Positions 21,475 to 36,143 of a DNA stretch of 57,574 bases are shown here, one piece after another. How positions within the stretch are numbered: position 1 is the first letter of the stretch; each line of letters begins with the position of its first letter. The position numbers were made by a program, and so were the translations under genes. The DNA lies in NCBI GenBank assembly GCA_000697665.1, contig KL197717.1, positions 1,177,428 through 1,235,001 of the forward strand. Direction: 5' to 3'. Source of the stretch: Jaapia argillacea MUCL 33604. Its lineage: Eukaryota; Basidiomycota; Agaricomycetes; Jaapiales; Jaapiaceae. The notes below the pieces were generated by a model that saw only the letters and a program-made list of their open reading frames with translations, was not told the origin of the DNA and searched no databases.

Positions 21475-22718
21475 GGATATTTCTGGAAGTGATTTGGGCG
21501 TGAGTGTCTCCCGATTCGAGATTCTGTGCTGGATCTGATGGTGGTGACCCGTAACGCTTATGAAGGGGTATCAACTCAGTTACTGCACTGGCTACGGTTC
21601 AAGAATCAGTCGTGTACGCCATGTCGATTCCCAATAGTGGAAGTGGACAATGATGTCGCGACCCAGTGGACGCCAACAGATTTCTTGCCTCCGTCTCTAC
21701 CACGCCCCTCTCGCCTCGTCATTGCTGCGACGAGGCTCGGACGATATCGAAGGGCGAGGAACGGGGGATCCTGCTTGTGGCTGGGATTTTGATTTTGTGA
21801 GAGATCATGTACCCGAGATGGAGTACCCGATGTATTAACAGAATCTACTGAAGTGTGAGTGTTTGGCCATCATCAAGTTACACCACTATGCTACAGCCGG
21901 GAGGCTCACCTCGCGATGCAACTCGTGTACATCGGACGGGGAGGCCGTTGGTGTATCCCATACCTGCTGCTCAGTGGACTATTTCATTTCAATACTTCTG
22001 ACAAGATCATCAAGGGCAGTCGCTCAATTGAAAACTGTAGTGCCATCAAGATCTGGACGCGCGAAGGCAATAAAAAGTTACAGGTTCATACTGTAACAGC
22101 CACCACAGCTGAAGGATGCAACGTAGCGAAAGCTGTGAAGGGGCGAAGAGAGGTTAGACTTTGATCTGAGACAAGTGGCGAGAACTGAGATAGGTCGATC
22201 TCAGCCTAAAACTATATCCTATTAAGTGCCAAGACGGCCACCAAAGTCGGACAAGGGTGAACCTGTGTGAGGTGAAACGATCCCTTCCCGACTCAACTTG
22301 AAGACCTTGGGGGTGAATCACTGATTGGTAGTCATTACAGATCCATTTCATGATTAGTTGGGAGGGAGGATTGAAGTAGTAAGAAACCATCAAAATAGAG
22401 TGCATGTACTCAGATAAACTGGGGAGCTATTGCGTTTAGTATCAAGCTATATATGAAGTGGCAAGCATCATACATACAGGCAGAGTCGAGACCACAGCCT
22501 CCAGCTACCACGTGGCTGAGGGCATGCTATCAGCCACTGCCTTCCCGCAATCAATGAACCGTAAAGAGCATCTGCCAATCACACAGCAGCCATGATACAC
22601 GGCGGTGCTACAGCCTCACCGATGCTGTTCTGATCTTCGTCGCATTGCTCGTGCTCTCATATACTCGTGTTGCGCGGGAATTGTTCCTCTCTTCTCCCCA
22701 TTCCCGTCCTAGCCCCCC
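21475..22718. other. Intergenic region after the F-box array
   Basis: The first about 450 bases continue the tandem-unit 3' flank (to about 21920). The remainder holds no supported gene. The promoter of the DUF3433 gene should lie in the last few hundred bases. Confidence 0.5.
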
Positions 22719-25575
22719 ATGGACCCGCGGCCTATTCTCCATAGAGCTCGTCCCTCAAATGCATCCTCCTTCGAAGAGGACTCCGAAGAGAACGGTTACG
22801 TTCTACCCGAATATGGGCGCTCCCAATCCTTCCCAATCAAGGCAAGGGGCTCACCCTCAGGCTATCAACCCGTCAGTCTCTTCCTCCCTCTCTTCAAAGA
22901 CATCGATAACGTGTGCTGAAATATCTTACAGATAAAGGAGGACACACTCTTTTCGTCGCCGGGACCATCTCAAGTTCAGTTTGCGACGTATCCATCGGAA
23001 GACAAGCTAAACTCATGGAGTGGTATCGCAGCACGTTAGTATTCATCTTGGGCTTTACATCAGACCTTGTTCAACGTCCTTCTGTGATAAGCTCGCCCTC
23101 AACTTCCGAATCGCAAGGGTTGGACACCGGTTCCCTTGAGAACTTGGTTTTGGATCGCATATGTCACTGTCACGATTCTCGTCGCTGTAGGGTTGGAGGT
23201 ACTCCTATATTACAGTAATAAGAATCAAGGTGCGTTTTCAATGATCCTTTGCCAACAACCTGGTGACCTGACGCGGTGATTTTTGTTTAGGATGGCCATT
23301 TTGGAAATCTAGATCCACAGTGCTGCACTATGTCTATGTTCGTTACCCCTTCCAGGCCAATATCGACTTGCGAATGCTAATTCTGCACTGTTCCAAAACA
23401 GACGTTGCCTCCCGTCGCTATTGCGATGTCCCTCGTCGCAGCATGGGCATGGACCGTTTTCGAAATAAAAAAGATGCAGGTCAGTATATGCACTCGTCCT
23501 CTTCGCTATTTCCCGCTGATTCACATCCACGTCATTCCAGCCATACGTTGATCTCGTCCAGGGAGACTCGCCAGCCCACCGCAGCATCTTATTGGACTAT
23601 ACCAATTCCAAGTATGTCTACATTCCCCCTCCTCCGCTTCGCTTCGCCCTCATTACTATCTTGTCGATTCCAGCCAATTTCTCGTTTGGGCTGCGGCAGC
23701 AAAGAACAAACACTATGTCGTTGCACTCGCTTCTCTGATGGCTATCCTTGCGTTGTCGTTCCAGCCTCTGGCTGCTGGTTTGTTGACTGAGAGGGATACT
23801 TGGATTATGGATCCAGGTATGTTTTTGTATCTTGTCCTGTGGGCGTTGGAGCTCATGGTGGTTGGTTTGGTAGATATGACCGTCAATAACGAAGCGCTCC
23901 TCGGATTAAATCAAGCTGATCAATTTTGGGATTTAACATGTATGTTACGTTTCTGTCATAGTAGGGGCATCTAACTTATTACTCTTCAATAGTCTTCCTG
24001 ACCGCCGCGGGATACGCGTCGGCGTCTGTACTCTATAACCTGCCGGATCCAAGCTTCATTCTCGGTGGATTCACCGTGGCGCCATTCCAGGTACGTACAC
24101 TCTTCCGACTCTGGCAATCTCGTGTTTGATTAATGTCGAATCTAGATAATGATGGACACTGCTGTGAATGGCTCCGTCTTGGCCAACACCACAGCTGTTT
24201 TGAGCAATCCTAATTGTCAAAGCCCTTCATCGGTACGTATTGCATTTGTCGTTCTTGTCGCGCCCTGTATCCTGAACGACTTGTGTGATGTAGATGAATA
24301 TGACGGGGGATGGACGAGGGGGTTGGAGGAACGTCGCGACATTCCCGGGCTGTACTTATTCTTGGAGCGTTTCGAACACGTCCGAGAACCTCTTCGGTAA
24401 GATCTATCTCGAAGCTATTTTCACCATGCATAAGTAACTTACCTGCTACTCGTAACGCTACAGGCGTCGATTTGTGCTCGGGATCAAACAGCAGCACACC
24501 CGATTACTTCAGTCCCGTCGTCTTCTGGTTCTTCACCTACGAACCAACAGTAGCATCCTCAGCAACATTCTGTTCACCAACCATCTCCCTTTGGGACGTC
24601 TCAGTCACCGTCGACCTAGACACATCAAACCTAACCTCCGTCACACCCACCGCCCAATTTAACTCGCAAACTTCCAACTTTGCGGGGGCGTCGGGGAATG
24701 TGACTGGTGCTCCGTTGTTTGGGAAAGCGTATAATGGGATTAGGTTTAATTTGAGTGATCTGGATCCGTTTGTGTTTGCTAGGGAGAATGCTACGCAGTT
24801 GGCGCTGCCGGCTGCTGTTTTCCAAGCTGCGGTTAATTCGCCGATGGGGGTTGTGAATGCGTTTAAGGATGGGAGCTTTGTGAGGTTGGTTACGTCGGTT
24901 TATGTGCGTCTCCCTTTACCTGGTTTTATTTGTTTCATTGGGGGAGGTGCTGATGGGGAGTTTGTTGTAGACGAAGTATTTGGCGTTGGTGGCGAAGACT
25001 GTTTATTATTTGCCTGTTGAGCAACCGATGTCGGTTGGGATGTGGACGGTTCGGACGAGGTTGTGGTTGAGGTGAGTGGATTGAGGTTTGGAATCTTTTT
25101 TGGAGGACTTGGGGGCTGATTATGGGGTTTTTTTTTTGCAGTGATATTGCTGTTCATTTGCTTGCTACGGCTATGGCTCTCCTTGCGTTCTTTGCTACTG
25201 TGGTACAGCTTCTCCATCGTCATGAACGACAGTATTTGCGATTAGCTCACCAGCCAGGTCCGTCCCCTCACATCACCTACTTAGTTCCTCTTGATACTCA
25301 CTCCCTCCTCTTCGTAATTGATTTTAGGGACGATCGCGTCTGCTGTAGTGATGGGCGCTGAAACCGGTGTAGGCTCGTTATTATCTGGACGTCAACGTAC
25401 AGAAGATATAGTGCAAGCTTTGAGGGATAAGAAGTTTAGGATTGATCCTATGACTATGAAGATTGTTATGGCGGGGGAGGTTGGGTATGAGTTGGCTGCT
25501 ACACCTTCTAGGTCGGTGTTTGGGAGGGGGCCTGGGAAGAGGTCTTCTTGGGGTGATGGGTTGCGAAGTGGATGA
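22719..25575 (+). CDS. DUF3433-family multi-pass membrane protein
   Basis: About 15 exons. Well-supported ones are 22719..22871, 22932..23034, 23118..23229, 23291..23337, 23402..23479, 23541..23611, 23674..23816, 23874..23939, 23993..24090, 24146..24232, 24294..24396, 24474..24903, 24971..25071, 25142..25257 and 25328..25575. The protein starts with a polar tail, then GWTPVPLRTWFWIAYVTVTI leading into the first membrane segment. More hydrophobic segments follow, along with an extracellular-type region rich in N-x-S/T sites and cysteines (VDLCSGSNSS, NLTSV, NVTGAP), a late membrane segment (HLLATAMALLAFFATVVQL) and a cytoplasmic tail. These features match fungal DUF3433 proteins, whose function is unknown. 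The join between exons 2 and 3 (23035-23117) does not keep frame with any good splice pair, so there is either an unrecognised micro-exon or a one-base error or frameshift near 23118. Confidence 0.78.
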
Positions 25576-26282
25576 GGTGGGAGGTGGGTGAGATAGGTTA
25601 CTATTGATCTGGGAAATGGATGAGGTGTGTGTGGGTGGATGGATGGATGGTGACAGCGTGGAGGTGCTGTGAGGTTTAGAGGACTTTGTAAGTGGATACA
25701 AATGTTGTATTCTATTTAGGGACACTGTTGTAGGGGTTATTCCGAGAGGTCCTAATTTATATCGTATCTCGACTTGACTGGAAGAAGGGTGGTTGGGCAA
25801 ACCTAAACCGTTGCCGGGAAATGCAGCTGCTTCATTGCGTAAATTCAGGCGTGTATGGAGTTCCGACCGCTGCAGGTCTCGGAAATGAAGTTCCTTAGTC
25901 GTGTGGGCTGCATTCCCTAGGCAGATCGTTATCTGCGACTCCTTTATACATTCCGGGACAATAAGCAGGCTCGATTCATGAGACCACGGTAAGTTTAAAG
26001 TAACCGGGGGCAACTGGTCGTGCCGGAAAGCAGTTTCTAGGGCAACGGGTTGCACAATCGCATTGTGACTTATTCGCATGCCAAGCTGTAAACATGGAGG
26101 GGAAATAGGCTGGATGTGGTGGTAAACGTTCTGGAAAAGTGCTTTACGTCGATCAGAGGGACCACAATACGAAATGCTGTAAGCCCACTCCCGGACAACA
26201 AGAACACCTGCTTTTGTTCTCTCCTCTCCTTGTATTCCTCGCTTTTACTTTTACTTTCTTTTCACCACTTTCGCTATCAACG
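25576..26282. other. Spacer and promoter of MAPK copy 1
   Basis: No gene is seen. It includes a short GGAT repeat (about 25635-25650) and is alignable with 29243-29969. The CT-rich stretch directly before ATG 26283 fits a 5' UTR. Confidence 0.55.
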
Positions 26283-27857
<1,575 letters not shown>

Positions 27858-28042
27858 CTTGCTATGATAGGGCTCGTGCATGGTCATGTTTTCGGTATGA
27901 TCTATCTGTCGCCAATAATCGAGTCGGACTGCTGACGGTTGTGGTACATAGCACTTTGAACCTTGTATAGTTTGTATCTTGTATCGTGAAAATTGTCTGT
28001 ATGGCTAGTGGACTTGCACCCCTTCAATTGCCCTCCACGAAC

Positions 28043-29242
28043 AAGTCTGAGAACCTCTTCGGTATGATCGATTCTCGAAACTATCTTCATCATGGATCAG
28101 TAGCTTACCTGCTCCTGTTAACGCAGACGTCAATTTGTGCTCGGGATCAAACAGCAGCACACCCGATTATTTCAGTCCCGTCGTATTCTGGTTCTTCACC
28201 TACGAATCCACAGTAGCATCCTCAGCCATATTCTGTTCACCAACCATCTCCCTCTGGGACGTCTCAGTCACCGTCGACCTCGACACAACAAACCTCACCT
28301 CTGTCACCCCCACAAACCAATTCAATTCTCAGACCTCCAACTTTGCGGGGCGTCGGGGAATGTGACTGGTGCTCCGTTGTTCGCGAAAGCATATAATGGG
28401 ATTAGGTTTAATTTGAGTGATCTGGATCCGTTTGTGTTTGCTAGGGAGAATGCTACGCAGTTGGCTTTGCCGGCTGCTGTGTTCCAAGCTGCTGTTAATT
28501 CACCGCAGGGGGTTGCGAATGCGTTTAAGGATGGGTCGTTTGTGAGATTGGTTTCGTCGGTTTGTGTGCGTCTCCCTTTACCTGGTTATATTTGTTTCAT
28601 TGGGGGAGGTGCTGATGGGGAGTTTGTTTTAGACGAAGTATTTGGCGTTGGTGGCGAAGACAGTTTGTTATTTGCCTGTTGAGCAACCGGTGTCGGTTGG
28701 GATGTGGACGATCCGGACGCGGTTGTGGTTGAGGTGAGTGGATTGAGGTTTGGAAGTTTTGGAGGACTTGGGGGTTGATTATGGGTTCTTTTGCAGTGAT
28801 ATTGCTGTTCATTTGCTCGCAACGGCTATGGCTCTCCCCGCGTTCTTTGCTACTGTGGTACAACTTCTCCATCGTCACGAACGACAATATTTACGATTAG
28901 CTCATGAGCCCAGTACGTCCCCTCACACCACCTACACAAAACTCATCTTGATACTCATACTAACTCTCCCCGTCGCCGCCTTTAGGGACGATTGCATCTG
29001 TTGTAGTGATGGGTGCCGAAACGGGTATTGGGTCGTTGTTGTCTGGTCCTCAACGGACGGAAGATATTGTGCAAGCTTTGAGGGATAAGAAGTTTAGGAT
29101 TGATTCTATGACTATGAAGATTGTTATGGAGGGGGAGGTTGGGTATGAGTTTGCTGCTACGCCTTCTAGGTCGGTGTTTGGGAGGGGGAACGGTCTTCGT
29201 GGGGTGATAGGTTGCGAAGTGGATGAGGTGGGAAGTGAGTGA
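28043..29242 (+). pseudogene. 5'-truncated, frameshifted DUF3433 copy
   Basis: It corresponds to exon 12 onward of the gene at 22719-25575: VDLCSGSNSS-type region, late membrane segment and tail. It lacks everything upstream, so it has no start, signal or first membrane segments. Near 28345 one G is missing from a run of five (GCGGGGGCGTCGG in the intact copy, GCGGGGCGTCGG here), which shifts the frame within the exon. The final residues after SRSVFGRG also differ and end in another frame. It is a by-product of the segmental duplication and now serves only as upstream DNA of MAPK copy 2. Confidence 0.87.
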
Positions 29243-29969
29243 GGTGCGTGGGTGACAGCGTGGAGGCTGTAAGTTTTGTAACCTGTTGGAGGTGCTTTTG
29301 AACTTTGTAGTTGGCAAAAATGTTGTATTTTATTTTGGAAGAGGGTTATTTCGGGACGCCCTAATTTGTGTCATATCTCGAAGGAGGATGGTTGGGAAAT
29401 GCAAACCGTTGCCGGGGAATGCAGGCTCTCCTACAACTGCTTCATTGCATAATTTAGGGCATGTATGGAGTTCCGACCGCAGCAGGTCTCGGAAATGAAG
29501 CTTTGAGTCCAAGGAATTAGTCGTGCGGGCTGCATTCCCTGGCCAGTCCGTCAAAGTTATCCGCGACTCCTTTTTACTACATTCTGGGACAATAAGCAGG
29601 CTCGACTCCTGAGACCATGGTAAGTAACCGAGGGCAACTGCCAACTGGCCGTGCCGGATACCAGTTTCTAGGCAACGGGTTGCATAATCGCCATGGCGAG
29701 ACATACTTGACCAATCGCATTGTGATTGATTCGCATGCCTGCCTGGCTGCGAATATGGAGGGGAAATAGGCTGAATATGGTGGTAAGCGTTCTGGAAAAG
29801 TGTTTTACGTCGATCAGAGGGACCACAATAAGAAATGCTGTAAGCCCACTCCTGGACAACAAGGACACCTGGATATAGCCGTTTCATTTGCTTTTGTTCT
29901 CTCCTCTCCTTGTATTCTTTGCTCAGTTTCCTTTTTACTTTCTTACCTTCACCTCTTTCGCTATCAACG
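29243..29969. other. Spacer and promoter of MAPK copy 2
   Basis: No gene is seen. Homologous to 25576-26282 with indels, including an extra CATTTGC-containing segment shortly before the CT-rich 5' UTR. Confidence 0.55.
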
Positions 29970-31568
<1,599 letters not shown>

Positions 31569-32173
31569 CTTGCCATGGTAGGGCTCGTGCATGGTCATGT
31601 TTTCGGTATGATCTATCTGTCGCCAATAATCGAGACGGATTGCTGACGGTTGTGGTACATAGCACTTTGAACCTTGTATAGTTTGTATCTTGTATCGTGA
31701 AAATTGTCTGTATGGCTAGTGGACCTGCGCCCCCTTCAATTGCCCTCCATAGATCATCTTGAGGTTCGCATGCAACGGAAGTTCTTATTTAATTAGTTGG
31801 TATTTATGCGCAATGAATGGTCCTTGAATCGCAAAACAGATAAGAGACGGTTAACTTGCTGCACTACTTAGTTGGACGCAGCTTGCCCGTCTTCCGGTCT
31901 CATGCCCTTCCCTCTGTGTCTCATGCCGTCAACCGTTTCATCATAAACACTACAAAGCGCCCATGGCTGTGTATCAACCCTGATGTCGGACATCAGCATC
32001 AAGGAACGTGAAGACATCGATTATTGTCTCCTCCCCCCTTCCTCGAGTCGTTGACTGCGTAATACTACTCGTCGATTTGGTATGAGCCTCCCTTCATCCA
32101 TTAGACATCCAAACCTCCCAGCGTCTCTCAGAACTGCTTCGCTGGGTCGAGGAAACCATAGTATCACCACATC
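31569..32173. other. Intergenic region
   Basis: The end of duplication unit 2 reaches about 31749. The remainder is AT-richer, without a supported gene, and should hold the TPR-CHAT promoter. Confidence 0.5.
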
Positions 32174-35100
32174 ATGCCAGTCGACAATGTCGATAACCTC
32201 CAACAAGATGCAAACCCGCATGGTTCTGTAGTTGTTGTTCAAGATTCGATCTCAGAACCTAGGAGATCTTGGGATGGACCGGGCTTGCTGCGATATGTGA
32301 AGAACGAAGGTGTGTCTTCACATCGCTGCACGATACTAAACACCCATCTAACATTTGAACACAGCGATAGCTCTCGTGAACTTCGTTCGGGGTGTAAGGT
32401 TTTGGCTTGCATACTACAGGGGGAAGCGTAACCCTTCCGATATGGATCAGTGCATCTCATCATGGCAGCTCGCCGTTGGATCACTGTGGAAAGGACACCT
32501 CGGGAGACGATTGGTTGCAAACTCTCTTGGAGTTGCATTGGAGCGGCGCTACCACTACTCCGGAGATTGGGATGATATCAATGCCTCAGTTCAGGCATTC
32601 GAGGATGCGTTGAGCGAGTGCCCGAGAACGGGACCGTCCCGTTTACTTTGCCTAACCAATCTGGGAGACGCCCTCCAGAGGCGATACTCTCACCTCGGAG
32701 CACCCGAAGACATAGAGAGGTCGATCGAAGTATTGAGCGAGGCACTCGAGCTAAGCCAAGTCGAATCGCGAAAGTTTCGTCTGTTCACCACCCCCAATTG
32801 GGTTCGTCGGTTTACTGGACAACGAGCCTACGATAGCCGCCACGCGTCTATGCTTGCTCTCGGGGGTACGTTCCAAGAGCGATTCGAGCGTTCAGATAAC
32901 CTTGCGGACATTCAGCGAGCTCTTGAGCTTCTGCAGGGCGCTCTCGACCTAACACCCCCTGGACATCCTAATCGTCCCTCTACCCTCCTAACTCTCGCCA
33001 TTGCCTATCGCGCCAAGTCATTGAAGTTCGGCGAAATCTCTGACTTCGAGCGTACAATAGAGATCCTCGAGGAAGCTCTGCCTCTCTACCCACAAAGTCA
33101 ACGGGACCGTTACCTCTGCCTCTTGTCACTAGGACAAGCCCTTCAGGATCGCTATCATGAAACAGGGAAATTGGAGGATGTACAGCGAGCATTGGACCTT
33201 TTCGAAGAGATTCCCGCACTTTTGCCCGAAGGGGATCTGGAGTATTATCTCTATCTGCGCTTCTCCGCAGAGGCGCAACTTCTCCGGTTCCAAGAACTAG
33301 GAAAAGTCTCTGACCTTCACAATTCCATTCGCATGTTGAACGAAGCTGTCGAAATGCTTCCACTTGATCACCGCCGTCGCGCTGATACAGTCAGCACGCT
33401 TTGCACTGCGCTGTTTGACCGATTCCGCCAATTTCGCATCAGCGCCGACCTATCAAGGGTTATCGAGCTCTACGTCCACGTTTTGGACTTGCGTCCTCTT
33501 GGCCATCCTCGACGAGTCGATACCCTTCTTGACTTGGGGAATGCAGAATTAGCAAGATACTCGACCCTCAGCGACGTTGAGTACCTGCCAAGGTCGATCT
33601 CTAGGTTCTCCGAGGCAGGAACACTCCTGGCTGACGGTCACGCTTTACGTGGAACCCAAGAGACCCTCCTTGGGCGGGCACTTATCCATCGCTATGACCT
33701 TTTCAACGACCCAGAGGATTTGGACGCTGGTATCAAATTGCATCGACAGGCATTGCAGCGTGTCTCTGGAAAGCTATTTTTGAGAGTTAATGCAATGAGT
33801 GACCTCGTCAAGGCGATCTCGAGTAGGTATCGCCTCATAGCTAATATCGAGGATCTCGACGAAGCAGCGAGCCTTTGCCAGGCGATCCTAGACGACCTCT
33901 GTTCGCCCATCAACCCAGATCGCACTGACTACCTGGAGTTACTGGCGGATACCCTCGTTCTTCGGTATCGGGCTTGTGGTCGTCAATCGGATTTAGATGA
34001 TGCCATGAACGCTTTCTGTTCGGCAGTTACACACCCATTCGCCAGCGCCTACGCCCGACTAATTACCGCAAAGAAATGGCTCGTGGCAATTAACGACTAC
34101 GCCTTGCATGAGCAGGCTTCCATAGCATATCCGCTCGCTCTCGACTTGGTCCCTCAAATGATGAACGGCTTCGCCCATCTGGATAGCTGGAGGCGATTGC
34201 AGTGGTTGGACGTTATCCTAGATCTTCCCTGTAATGCTGCTTTACATGCGCTAGCTTACCTCGGTCAACCAAAGCTGGCTGTCGAGTGGATGGAGCAGAG
34301 CCGATCGATCTTTTGGAGCCAAGGTCTCAAGTTGCGAACAAACTTCGATGGCTTGCCCAAGGAGCTGCGGCAAAAGCTTCTGGAAACCGTCCAGTCCTTG
34401 GAGGCTAGCCCAGAAATACGCAAGACCAGCATAGAAACAGCTGCCGGAAGAACTGAGTCCGAAGTAGAGAAGGCTGCAGATACGCGACGAGAGTTGGTAC
34501 ACCAGTTCGACGAACTCGTCGCACAGGCGCGAAAGATCGAGGGTTTCGAACGATTTCTCATGCCTGACTTGTATGGACATTTGGCCCAAGCTGCAAGGAA
34601 CGGTCCAGTTGTCGTTCTTCTGGCAAGTCCCATCTCAGGATGCGCCGCCGTCGTCATTCCCTCGCGCGAGGGCGAGCCGGTCCACGTTCCGCTCCCCAGC
34701 ATCACCTTTCAGTCGCTGAAGGCCATGGCCGAGCGCTTACGATTAGCTAATAGTGGCTCAAGAGGGATGGTAGTTGTCGACCAACATGACCCTTCTAGCG
34801 TCGAATCAGAGGGTGAAACCCGGAAAATGGGTGTGAAATCTACCTGGAAGAAACCCAAAGACGCGTTCGAAGTGGTTTTCGAGCAAATGTGGTCAGACGT
34901 TGTGAGGCCGATTTTGCAAACTCTAGCACTTTCGGTATGTAGCAAATTTTTCCGCATCTGTGCTCATGATCATTGATGGTTTTTCAGAAACCTGCAGACA
35001 TGGCCCAGCGCCCCCGTTTATGGTGGTGTCCCGCTGGGCCCTTTGTATTCCTCCCGCTTCATGCTGCTGGGGTCCGCTTTGGTCAATCCAACCGTGAAAG

Positions 35101-35873
35101 CACTTCGGATTATGTCGTTTCTTCGTATACCCCGACCCTCAGATCACTCATCGATGCCCACGATGTTCTCGCCCGACGGCCTCCTCTTGACACCAAGGCG
35201 CTCCTTCTCGCACAACCTTCCACTCCGAGACTTCCCCCGCTACCAAACACAACGCACGAGATTGATATGCTCTCCAAGTTATTCACCTCTGAAGACCTCC
35301 TCCGCATCCGCTCTGACGCATCATTGGACTTCACCGATTCGAATTCGAGTGTCAGCATCTCCGACGTCGTAGACAAACTCTCGGACATCTCAATATTGCA
35401 CCTTGCATGCCATGGCTGCCATGACCGCTACGATCCTTTAGAGAGTGGTTTCGCATTGCAGGATGGTATGTTGACTGTCGACAAACTTATCAAGGCAAAG
35501 ACCCCCAATGCATTCTTTGCGTTCCTGAGTGCATGCGAGACGGCCTCTGGGGATCTGAGCCGAGGAGATGAAAGTATCAGCTTAGCTTCAGCGATGCTCT
35601 ATGCTGGGTTTCAAAGTGTTGTCGCAACCATGTGGTCAGTCAAACTGATTCTCCTAGCGGCCTGCAGTTGCTCACGGTCGTGATACAATCAGGCCCATGG
35701 GAGATAGTGATGGTCCTGTGATCGCACAACATGTCTATTCAAAGCTATTACAGGCGGGAGGAGTCATCAACCCGGCAGTTATCGCATTTGCCGTTGACGA
35801 GGGGGTCAGGAGCCTCCAGGATCGCGGGATTGCTCCGAGCCGATGGGCTCCATACGTTCATATGGGGGTGTGA
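32174..35873 (+). CDS. TPR-CHAT protein, putative caspase-like protease
   Basis: Exons join(32174..32309, 32365..34934, 34988..35634, 35693..35873) give 1,177 residues. Residues about 60-640 contain many degenerate tetratricopeptide-like repeats of about 45-50 residues, with the recurring pattern L-x-x-LG-x-AL-x-x-RY-x-x-x-G-x-L-x-D-x-x-RA. Residues about 740 to the end form a CHAT domain. It has a histidine in LHLACHG (H1044), a cysteine in LSACETASG (C1085) and a C-terminal SMALL-type segment ending in AVDEGVRSLQDRGI-like sequence. CHAT domains are caspase/separase-fold cysteine proteases. Bacterial TPR-CHAT proteins act in defence, including with type III-E CRISPR effectors; fungal ones are numerous and mostly uncharacterised. 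Both catalytic residues are present, so protease activity is plausible, but substrate and trigger are unknown. Confidence 0.88.
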
Positions 35874-36143
35874 CCGTGAAACAATTTATTTGATTATCTT
35901 CCCCTGGCACGGGTGGTGAATCCACGATGTATAGGATAGATATGTAGGCATTGATATTCGTAACACTTTGCGAACGTCTCGATGTCGATGGGTGGAAAAG
36001 CCCACCCCGCCTTAGGACGTGAGATGCTGTCGAGGTGCACCAACATAGCAGCAAAGCTGATGTCCAGCGGTGGAGCCGATATTTAGCACGATCAGGAGAC
36101 AGACACTTAAAAGACTTACCTGTCACAGTCCCGATATGGACCG

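Larger units (their letters stand above)
7320..21920 (+). repeat. Tandem array of three F-box repeat units (about 2.0 kb native spacing)
   Basis: Three copies of the same gene plus flanking DNA occur head to tail: starts at 7409, 12483 and 20257. When the two inserted elements (9302-12289 and 12657-18430) are removed, the spacing between copies is about 2.0-2.1 kb in both intervals. Similarity extends beyond the coding sequences into the 5' flank (GCAGCTCAGAA...CTCGTCTCCGACATGG, seen at about 12300 and 20090). It also covers the 3' flank (CAGTGGACGCCCATGTT-type segments at about 8790, 19640 and a diverged form at 21665). The array therefore arose by tandem duplication of gene plus flanks before the insertions. 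Confidence 0.88.

Noticed and set aside
25632-25652. GGAT microsatellite
   Set aside because: A few units only, common simple sequence with no further structure.
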